64,000 bases of DNA, taken from NCBI RefSeq assembly GCF_902459465.1, contig NC_047063.1, forward strand, positions 18,937,685 through 19,001,684, given 5' to 3'. The first letter of the stretch is position 1. The number at the start of each line of letters is the position of its first letter. The DNA comes from Asterias rubens. Lineage: Eukaryota > Echinodermata > Asteroidea > Forcipulatida > Asteriidae. The notes under the pieces were generated by a model, which did not search any database, was not told the origin of the DNA, and saw only the letters and a program-made list of their open reading frames with translations. Made by a program: the position numbers and the translations under genes. Below, one piece after another: positions 59,701-64,000 of this stretch.

Positions 59701-60560
59701 TTTATTAGTAAAATATTCAATCGAGTTACCAGATCATGATATAACATCAAAACATTCATCCCGTGATTGGTTGCTTTGTTTCCAACAAATTGAACACTAT
59801 TTCTGAATGTTTGTGTTACATTACACACATGACTATCTGTTTTTTCTTTGCATTTGTGGCTTTCAAAAGTTGTCCAACCTTTCCAAATTTACAAAAACTT
59901 GTTTGGGCTGGAGCTTCTGCCTGCCTTTTATCTTTACTGGATCGAGTGCAGATCGTATTATAAACCTGGTTGGAGAAGAGTTTAGGATCTACACTACAAC
60001 CCCTTTATCACCGACGCTCTGTAGCCAGCTTTTGTCTGTTTTACAGATATTTCCATGGTAAATGTTCCACCAGTCTATCCAACCTTGTTCCTTCTGTCAG
60101 GGTGTTTGAGCGCGAGCCCAGGCTTTCTGCTTGTTCTCATCCTTATACCGTGGCTGTGCCGAGATATAGAACAAAGAGCTACTCCAGTAGCTTTTTCCCT
60201 CGTACTGCATCTCTTTGGAACTCCTTGCCTGGTGCATGTTTCCTTTCATCCTATGATCTTCCATCTTTTAAGAGGAATGTCAATTCCTACCTTCAGCTCC
60301 ACTGATTTACTACATGTCTATGTTTTCTTCCTTGTAGCCCTTAACCTAGTGTGGCTTTTAGCCTTGTTTTGGGCGAATTTCCATTAAAAACAAAATTATA
60401 TTGAGCTCGCTCGTGACGTCATTATGTTTACCTTATACATGGGATTCTTTTCGTACTGTTCATGTTGTCTCTTCCATTCTCTTTCTGACTCGCCCGCATC
60501 GAAGGGTCTAGTCACACCCGTGTGGCACCAGACGGTGCACTTGTCCAAAGCACCACCCAT
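35783..60560 (-). CDS. TRPV-family cation channel (OSM-9/Nanchung/Inactive- and TRPV5/6-like), 16 exons
   Basis: Exons in coding order: 60432-60560, 58476-58562, 56876-56968, 51861-52113, 50867-51216, 50030-50255, 47114-47229, 43877-44014, 43006-43107, 42000-42151, 41019-41128, 40234-40364, 39325-39486, 38416-38633, 36448-36634, 35783-35821 (2493 nt, 830 aa). All phases agree. Ankyrin repeats span about residues 130-400 ([67 protein letters not shown]). S1 follows at about 420 ([20 protein letters not shown]), S2 465-485, S3 500-520, S4 530-549, S5 565-586, a pore loop 605-640, and S6 with [11 protein letters not shown] (about 648-658). A TRP-domain helix ([17 protein letters not shown]) spans the exon 13-14 join. 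The C-terminus is acidic, then basic. The MGG start is set by an upstream in-frame TGA in the same exon. Role: plasma-membrane or ciliary cation channel; sensory use is inferred from the family. The last 12 residues (exon 16) are the least certain. Confidence 0.93.
36060..36185. repeat. Short repeat with TAGGACGAG / CTCGTCCTAAG arms
   Basis: Several inverted CGTCCTAA/TTAGGACG phrases in 125 bp inside the last TRPV intron. Looks like a short fold-back element; its ends are not clear. Confidence 0.5.
36708..37072 (+). mobile_element. Family A element
   Basis: Near complete. The internal palindrome has lost one arm (CAAGATTAGAATTTGCATCTG), so it would not fold. Between TRPV exons 15 and 14. Confidence 0.85.
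37076..37310 (+). repeat. Tandem duplication of about 110 bp
   Basis: AAGAACGGATAA..TTTTAGTC with GAAAACTCCACCAA, TGTTTCTAAAA, TTTGATTG and CTATATATTTCC occurs twice, starting near 37076 and 37190. Confidence 0.85.
37885..38340 (+). pseudogene. LINE (RTE-like) reverse transcriptase C-terminal remnant
   Basis: Shifted plus-strand frames carry the typical end of RTE-clade polymerases: a decayed YGA-TWT segment, then [36 protein letters not shown], and in another frame [12 protein letters not shown] and [12 protein letters not shown]. At least two frameshifts and stops; dead. Inside the TRPV gene, antisense to it. Confidence 0.8.
38841..39086. mobile_element. Family B fold-back element
   Basis: Ends GGGTCAATTTCATAGAGCTG and CAGCTCTATGAAATTGGGCC, with inner TGCTTAAGCA repeats. 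About 245 bp, between TRPV exons 14 and 13. Further copies at 48591-48826 and 57542-57791. Confidence 0.85.
39505..39622 (+). mobile_element. tRNA-derived SINE fragment
   Basis: A perfect B-box region GTGGGTTCGAATCCCACC is followed by CGAGTAATATGCCTGTGA and a TTTTCACAGGACTCGGGAAA tail typical of deuterostome SINEs. The A box is missing. Confidence 0.75.
39901..40114. mobile_element. Family C element (CGTAAGCGGGGAATCG)
   Basis: About 215 bp. Shares long stretches (GCGTGCGTACTCC, CAAGGCTAGCGCAGAAATTC) with 62226-62456. The right end GAGCCATGAAATTGGGCCC resembles the family B end. Confidence 0.8.
40497..40890 (+). mobile_element. tRNA-derived SINE with a nested short inverted-repeat element
   Basis: A-box-like TGGCGTAGTGG and B-box-like GACTCGAATCC, then a body with TGTGGATTGGGTTTCAG and a TTTTCGGCTAGTATTTTTG tail. 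About 40572-40703 is an inserted palindromic element with ends CCAAACGACATTGCAAT / ATTGCAATGTCGTTTGG. Intron between TRPV exons 12 and 11. Confidence 0.75.
41671..41944 (+). mobile_element. Family A element, internally deleted
   Basis: Both ends are present. The section between the CGGCTC block and the GAGGTCTCGCAACTTCG block is shortened. Intron between TRPV exons 11 and 10. Confidence 0.8.
43270..43413 (-). mobile_element. Family A half copy
   Basis: Reversed right-end half from AAAGACACTGGACTCC to GTTGCGAGATAATAA. Stops before the internal palindrome. Confidence 0.78.
44038..44583. mobile_element. Family D inverted-repeat element
   Basis: Ends TTTAAAGTCACCTGGAA and TTCCAGGTGACTTTAAAG. 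Inner arms GACGTCAATCGAGGCAGAC and GTCTGCCTCGATTGACGTCA. About 545 bp in the intron between TRPV exons 8 and 7. A half copy lies at 62463-62718. Overlapping ORFs are artefacts. Confidence 0.87.
44883..45031. mobile_element. Family F short palindromic element
   Basis: Best copy of the family. Outer ends TAGGAGACTTTC and GAAAGTCTCCCAT; inner arms GCAGACATACCGGGTAAAT and ATTTACCCGGTAAGTCTGC. Confidence 0.85.
45598..45638 (-). other. Candidate alternative TRPV exon, 41 nt
   Basis: TTCTCAG acceptor and GTAGGT donor enclose 41 nt readable as [15 protein letters not shown]. It starts with two bases of a split codon and ends in phase 0, so it can join the S1 exon at 44014 in frame. It would need an alternative donor at 47104. 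See finding; no transcript evidence. Confidence 0.3.
45848..45934 (-). other. Candidate alternative TRPV cassette exon, 87 nt
   Basis: ATCTTAG acceptor and a weak GTCGGT donor enclose 87 nt reading [16 protein letters not shown] then [12 protein letters not shown]. The same frame forms a small ORF from ATG 45956 to stop 45822 (44 aa). The text looks protein-like but I know no family for it, and it is not part of the standard TRPV structure. Confidence 0.28.
46006..46022 (+). repeat. Poly-G tract
   Basis: Run of about 17 G in the intron between TRPV exons 8 and 7. Confidence 0.85.
46577..46738. mobile_element. Family G half element
   Basis: Begins AAAGGCTTTGGGTACTCTTT and ends with the inverted ATGTAAATCTGTGGATATTG / TTTTGTGTTACAAAAA phrase shared with 55145-55502. 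Confidence 0.72.
47257..47412. mobile_element. Family N fold-back element
   Basis: Arms CCGTTTTCGAAACCACGGCT and GCCGAAAACGTGGTTTCGAAA, each next to GGATTCGG or CGAATCC. About 155 bp, just upstream of TRPV exon 7. Confidence 0.8.
47494..47878 (+). mobile_element. Family A element, full length
   Basis: Both TTAA ends and a perfect-looking internal palindrome (GAGACCTCAGATTTAGA / TTTTGAGGTCTC). Between TRPV exons 7 and 6. Confidence 0.88.
48265..48863 (+). mobile_element. Family A element carrying a nested family B element
   Basis: Left part 48265-48588 is a diverged family A body and right end 48827-48863 closes it at TTAA. The 236 bp between them are a complete family B fold-back (48591-48826), which therefore inserted later. 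Confidence 0.82.
49340..49395. repeat. GCGCTTTTCC tail with poly-T/poly-A flanks
   Basis: TATTATAGCGCTTTTCCATTG next to homopolymer runs resembles the LINE/SINE tails at 5210 and 8020. Only a remnant. Confidence 0.35.
49438..49640 (+). repeat. Repeat with an internal perfect 52-bp tandem duplication
   Basis: TTGTTTACGGCTCAATGGAA ... TTTTATGGAGAA occurs twice in a row (about 49475-49578). The flanks (GCAGGCGCGATTTG, GAAGACAGGGGC) match a related repeat at 55730-55890. Confidence 0.85.
49743..49866 (-). mobile_element. tRNA-derived SINE
   Basis: On the minus strand AACTCGGTCGGTAGAGCGCT is an A-box region and GTTGGTTCAAATCCCGC a B-box region, 43 bp apart, then a non-tRNA body. tRNA-like, but the acceptor arm does not close, so not an intact tRNA gene. 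Confidence 0.78.
50450..50775 (-). mobile_element. tRNA-derived SINE
   Basis: The minus strand carries AGTGTGGGTTCGTATTCCGG (B-box-like) followed by GACACTAACTTGTGCCCTTG and GAGCAAAGCACTATG, a common SINE body, continuing to GGGGCAACCCTGTTTCAGCC. Between TRPV exons 6 and 5. Confidence 0.6.
52114..54840. other. TRPV intron 3, left part
   Basis: Holds a half family F element (52184-52240), an ATTAATGATAC-type simple repeat (52770-52850) and a poly-G run (54478-54494). No other gene or repeat family was recognised. ORFs at 54405-54878 look random. Confidence 0.5.
54841..55048 (+). repeat. Direct repeat of about 88 bp, 121 bp apart
   Basis: CAGCAGGTTTGGGGAGTTGT to AAAGATGCAAGCA occurs at 54841-54928 and again at 54962-55048 with three or four differences, separated by 33 bp. 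Confidence 0.9.
55145..55502. mobile_element. Family G palindromic element, complete
   Basis: Long arms: CACAACGTCCACAGATTTAC ... TGCTGAGGTGCTGTAG on the left, CTACGGCACCTCAGCTAGCA ... AACATTGTGTTCTGTG on the right. The centre AATTTTCGTCGCTTAAGACGAAAATT is itself palindromic. Confidence 0.85.
55730..55890 (+). repeat. Relative of the repeat at 49438
   Basis: Shares GGCACGATTTG, CAGCTCAATGGAAGAAAACA and ATATTTTATGG. The last phrase is duplicated here too, over a shorter unit. Confidence 0.7.
55937..55992. repeat. Perfect 56-bp palindrome
   Basis: ATGGGAAAGTTGACATTTTG leads into a TCATAATTATGA centre and back out as the exact inverse ending CAACTTTCCCAT. No mismatch and no spacer. In TRPV intron 3. 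Confidence 0.95.
56114..56606. mobile_element. Family E element with three 32-bp internal repeats
   Basis: Ends CAGGTGTCAGATGCAATTG and CAATTGCATGCGACACAGG. At 56455-56555 the unit GTCCGGGCGGACACAATTGC ATTATGCAGCAAC is repeated three times. Between TRPV exons 4 and 3. Confidence 0.85.
56969..57541. other. TRPV intron 2, first part; nothing recognised
   Basis: Unique-looking intron DNA without ORF or repeat ends. Confidence 0.4.
57542..57791. mobile_element. Family B fold-back element
   Basis: Complete copy with ends CTGGGCCCAATTTCATAGAG and the inverse ending AAATTGGGCCCAG. Inner CTTAGCATGA phrases match the other two copies. Confidence 0.87.
58062..58180 (-). mobile_element. Family A half copy
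   Basis: Reversed left half, from GAGGGAGTCGTGATTCACA to the TTAA end. The TCCACTGCC part of the terminal repeat is missing. Confidence 0.75.
58676..58693 (+). repeat. Poly-C tract
   Basis: Run of about 18 C followed by an A-rich stretch, in TRPV intron 1. Confidence 0.8.
59328..59450. mobile_element. Family H partial element
   Basis: GCGGTAACACCATGTGAATA, a GGTTCTGAAAGGAACC hairpin and TTTCGATCAGTATGCTCTGATCG match the left and central parts of 6970-7175. The right arm is absent. Confidence 0.72.
59860..60395 (+). pseudogene. Non-LTR retrotransposon reverse transcriptase C-terminal remnant
   Basis: Frames carry LLDRVQIV, a shift, then [40 protein letters not shown] and [16 protein letters not shown], the usual end of Jockey/CR1-group polymerases, followed by a 3' UTR matching 7745-7885. 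Frame changes before 59970 show decay. TRPV intron 1, antisense. Confidence 0.82.
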
Positions 60561-60602
60561 ATCAAACGTCTGGGTACCCGCACTTCATCCACACGTGGCT
60601 AT

Positions 60603-62225
60603 CTGTAAAATGCATTGGTGACATAAAGGCGTTGGACACTATTTGGTTACTACTCAAAATAGTTGTTAGCATAAAAACTTACTTGGTAACGAGCAATGGA
60701 GAGCTGTAGATACAAAACATTGTGAGAAACGACTCCCTCTGAAGTAAAGTAGTTTTTTAAAAAAAGCAAACAGGCCGGGAACCTGAAAGCACACAAATCT
60801 GTGCAACGAGTTGTTGTTGTTTTTTCCACTATAATCTCTAACAACCTTGAGTCAAAATTTTGTATAGATTTAATATGTTATGTATGTTGGGATACACCGA
60901 GTGAGAACATCGTTCTTTGACAATCACTAAAGAGTACGTCGCCTTTAATAGTGCACAATGAATCTTGCGAACGATTGGAAATTATGGCATGGGTGTTTTA
61001 AGATCATATATAAGCAGTAAAATGCCCATTCATGTAGACCAATAATTATTGGTCAACGCAAGCGTGTGTGTATTATGTTCCAAAACGTTGACATATTATG
61101 TGAACATGCATCGACTGAGTTCAGGATAGATGAAAATACTTTACTGTACGATTGAATAATGTATTATTCATTATGGCTTGTGTTTTCAAGATCAGTATTT
61201 ATGCACAGCCAGGTCAATTCAACTATAACAGTTGCCAATTACAAGCATGTGTTCTCCATTCAAATATATTCAAAACCTTTTAGGGCTTTGTAATGCGTGT
61301 TTTGATAGTATAAACTGTTTGAGAAAGGATAGGCCTTCTCTTCGAAGTTAATTTTTTTTTTTCATTGTTCACCCCCAAAAAATTGAATCTACGAGCACGT
61401 TTCTCAGAATAGGTGTCCGTTCGCAAATGCTGCGGCCAGAGTAGTATTTTTTTTTAAAGTTTGTCCGCTTGTTTGTGTGTCTGGTTCTCTCCCCTACAAT
61501 GTACTGTGCAGTATGGCTCTCCAGACCTATGTGAGCGACGGCAACGTAACAGATTCATTAATAGTTTAAAAAGATAAAACAAAACGTTGTTGGTATTCGC
61601 TGTCACTTAGCTAAACGTGGACGGAATCGATGTTTTTATGAAACAAAGTGACAGTTATGTTTAAATGTTGTTTTCTCAGCAAGAAAGATACAATATCATC
61701 GAAATCGTTCACAAGTGACTTTGATTGTATCTTTCTTTTTTTAATTTAAAACCAATAAATCAGCATTACGTTGACAAAAACCAATATCCGACCCTAATAA
61801 ACGTTATAACTAGGTAATTGCACCTCGGTACAAAATACGCATTGTGTGTTTATGCTAAATTTAGGAAGAGATTTTTGACTCATCATTTTTTGACAACCTT
61901 TTTATACAACTGCGACTCACTGCCAGTGGTGGAATCACTAGACAAAGTAAACATGTAATGCATAGGCCGACAAGATAACAGCTAAGTACCCGGGGCTGCT
62001 TGCATAATCATTACCGCTATGGCTGGAAGATTTGTATTGAATAATTTTAGTCGATAATGATACATTATCTACACCACTCATCATTGCTCATTAGCATTTA
62101 ATTACCATAGACAAAATCACCTCGGTTATATCGGTAAAGGAAAATAATATACAGTCATGAGTTTAATATCTGTAGAACTATGCTTTGGAAATTAAGATTT
62201 AACACTTTTTGTAAGGTTTCTAAGC
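60603..62225. other. Upstream region of the TRPV gene
   Basis: The first coding exon has an AG acceptor (TTTTACAG) at 60603, so the promoter and a non-coding first exon probably lie at higher coordinates. Apart from the family A copy at 60625-60949, about 60950-62225 shows no recognised gene or repeat. Confidence 0.45.
60625..60949 (+). mobile_element. Family A element, diverged
   Basis: Ends AAAGGCGTTGGACACTATTT and GTACGTCGCCTTTAA with many changes. The internal palindrome is lost. It begins 23 bp upstream of the TRPV exon 1 acceptor. Confidence 0.8.
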
Positions 62226-62456
62226 AGGGCCCAATTTCATGGCTCTGCTTATCGTAAGCACAGAATCGGCGCTTACGGAAGCAGGGAATTCTGTGCTTAC
62301 GGCAAGCGTATTTTACGGGTTAGCGGCGAATGTGGGCTTCTGCGCGTGCGTACTCCACGTTACTAGGCATGCTACCCTTACAAGGCTAGCGCAGAAATTC
62401 GGCGCTTGCACGTAAGCGGGGAATCGCGATCGTAAGCGCAGAATTCGGCGGTAAGA
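62226..62456. mobile_element. Family C element
   Basis: Begins AGGGCCCAATTTCATGGCTC and matches 39901-40114 almost throughout, in the same order. The right end is replaced by a family D piece. Confidence 0.82.
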
Positions 62457-62462
62457 AAAAAC

Positions 62463-62718
62463 GTACAAACTCACGACTTGGTCCGTACATGTACTTTGCA
62501 ATTGTGTTTACTATACGCATTACAGGCAAAGTCTGCCTCGATTGACGTCACGAACAGCGCCCTCTCGGGTCGGGGTCTACTCTTAAATTTGTAAATAACA
62601 TAAGAACTGATTTTTTAAAACCTTAGTTTACTGTTTATTTACATTCAACTCATCAAAACACATATATTAGTGACAAAAGCTTTATTTTGAAAAAATACCA
62701 CTTCCAGGTGACTTTAAA
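62463..62718. mobile_element. Family D half element
   Basis: Right half only, from ACTCACGACTTGGTCCG to TTCCAGGTGACTTTAAAG. More than 90 percent alike to the right half of 44038-44583 by eye. Confidence 0.85.
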
Positions 62719-62756
62719 GGTATGACACAACAGTCTGGCAATTCTGGATAAAGGCA

Positions 62757-63095
62757 TTAAAGGCAGTGGACACTGTTGGTTATTGCTCAAAATAATTGTT
62801 AGCATCAAACCTCACTTTGTTATGAGTAATAGGGAGAGGTTGGTATTATAAAACATTGCGAGAAACGACTCCCTCTGAAGTAACCTCAGATTTAGAATTT
62901 GGGGTCTCGAAATCAAGCATCTAAACGCACACAACTTCGTCAGACAGTGGTGTTTTTCCTTTCATTATTATCTCGTAACTTCGACGACCAATTGAGCTCA
63001 AATTTTCACAGGCTTGTTAATTTATGAATATGTTGAGATGCACGAAGTGAGAAGACTAGTCTTTGACAACTACCAAAAGTGTCCAGTGTCTTTAA
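62757..63095 (+). mobile_element. Family A element
   Basis: Both TTAA ends are present. The section before the internal palindrome is shortened and one palindrome arm is partly lost. Confidence 0.85.
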
Positions 63096-63643
63096 TATGC
63101 ATCTTCTTAATAACATACAAAGAAAAAGACCCATCGGTAGTTTCCAAAAATATTGTTGTTATATTTTTTTGTGTGGATTTTTCAAATAATAGCAGAGAAA
63201 GGTTCGACACAATAATAATGTTTTTGATGTTCCTCGCAGTCTCACCAATATACAAAAATTACACATTATTTGTCAACCGGTTCTTCTGTTCCTCTTTATG
63301 ATCGTCAATCGACCTGGCAAAAGTACGAACGTAATACCCCAACGCATAGACCCTACCACAAAAAAAAAAGTTTAACTATTAGTTTTGTGTAAAATCTCAA
63401 GTCAAAGGCGTTGAAGCGTCACTGAATGGGACAGGGCTATCATTTATTCAACAATTTTGGACGAAATTCTGGTCATGCAACTTTAAAAACTCTATCTGCT
63501 TGATCCCTCATTGTTGTGGGTTGAGAGGGGTATCGAGCAATGGGATTGACGAACCTCTCGGAAACCTTCACTTTAAAGATAATGGAATCGCTTCAAGCAT
63601 AATGTGCACTACTAAACCTGTTCATGTTAAAGGTGGGCTTAGC
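63096..63643. other. No feature recognised
   Basis: Spacer between two family A copies. The ORFs at 63014-63301 and 63070-63255 overlap on opposite strands and look random. Confidence 0.4.
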
Positions 63644-64000
63644 GTTTAAAAGGCAGTAGACACTATTGGTAATTACTCAAAATAATTATTAGCATAAAAC
63701 CTTACTTAGTAACGAGTAATGGGGAGAGGTTGGTAGTATAAAACGTTGTGAGAAACGGCTCCCTCTGAAATAACGTAGTTTTCGAGAAAGAAGTAATTTT
63801 CCTCGAATTTGATTTCGAGACCAAGCATCCGAACGCACACAACTTCGTGTAACAAGGGTGTTTTTTTCTTTCATTATTATCTCGCAACGTCGATGGCCGA
63901 TTGAGCTCAAACTATCACAGGTTTGTTATTTCATGCATATGATGAGATACATCAGGTGAGAAGACTTGTCTTTGACAATAACCAATATTGTCCAGTGTCT
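63644..64000 (+). mobile_element. Family A element, cut by window end
   Basis: Starts TTTAAAAGGCAGTAGACAC and runs to CCAGTGTCT at the last base. The internal palindrome has a deletion. Confidence 0.86.

Overview
This window is animal nuclear DNA with intron-rich genes, GT-AG splice sites and very many short inverted-repeat transposons. The gene content (a bilaterian TRPV channel, BORCS6, EBP, FMO) and repeat style (a TTAA-flanked element with AAAGGCAGTGGACAC ends in about 20 copies, tRNA-derived SINEs, decayed CR1/L2-like and RTE-like LINEs) point to an echinoderm. A sea star is my best guess, from memory of similar repeats and not from any search.

Five protein-coding genes were assembled by eye; in each, all exon phases join and one reading frame is restored. 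Left third: two intact four-exon copies of the sterol isomerase gene EBP lie head-to-tail on the minus strand (415-3897 and 8674-10822; 234 and 233 aa). Next, on the plus strand, is a four-exon flavin-containing monooxygenase (14436-19557, 431 aa), whose second intron carries a 1.1-kb 18-bp minisatellite that opens most reading frames and produces false ORFs. Then comes BORCS6 (25946-32428, plus, five exons, 370 aa), a subunit of the lysosome-positioning BORC complex. The right half is one 25-kb, 16-exon TRPV-family cation channel on the minus strand (60560 down to 35783, 830 aa), with ankyrin repeats, six transmembrane segments, a pore loop and a TRP domain. BORCS6 and the TRPV gene converge; EBP copy B and FMO diverge. 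Nothing suggests an operon or a shared pathway, except that the EBP duplicates share a sterol role.

Between and inside the genes the DNA is mostly repeats: about 20 copies of the TTAA element (family A, roughly a tenth of the window), at least eight other fold-back families, nested insertions, two very large fold-backs (22.76-25.45 kb) just upstream of BORCS6, SINEs, LINE remnants, minisatellites and G/C homopolymers. No protein-coding transposase, rRNA, CRISPR array or intact tRNA gene was seen.

Most worth a second look: the EBP tandem pair (echinoderm Delta7-sterol chemistry), the shortened TRPV selectivity-filter region, a phase-consistent candidate cassette before TRPV S1, hammerhead-like motifs in several repeats, the giant fold-backs, and a perfect 56-bp palindrome. 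Exon limits rest on splice consensus, phase and family resemblance; no alignment or transcript was available.
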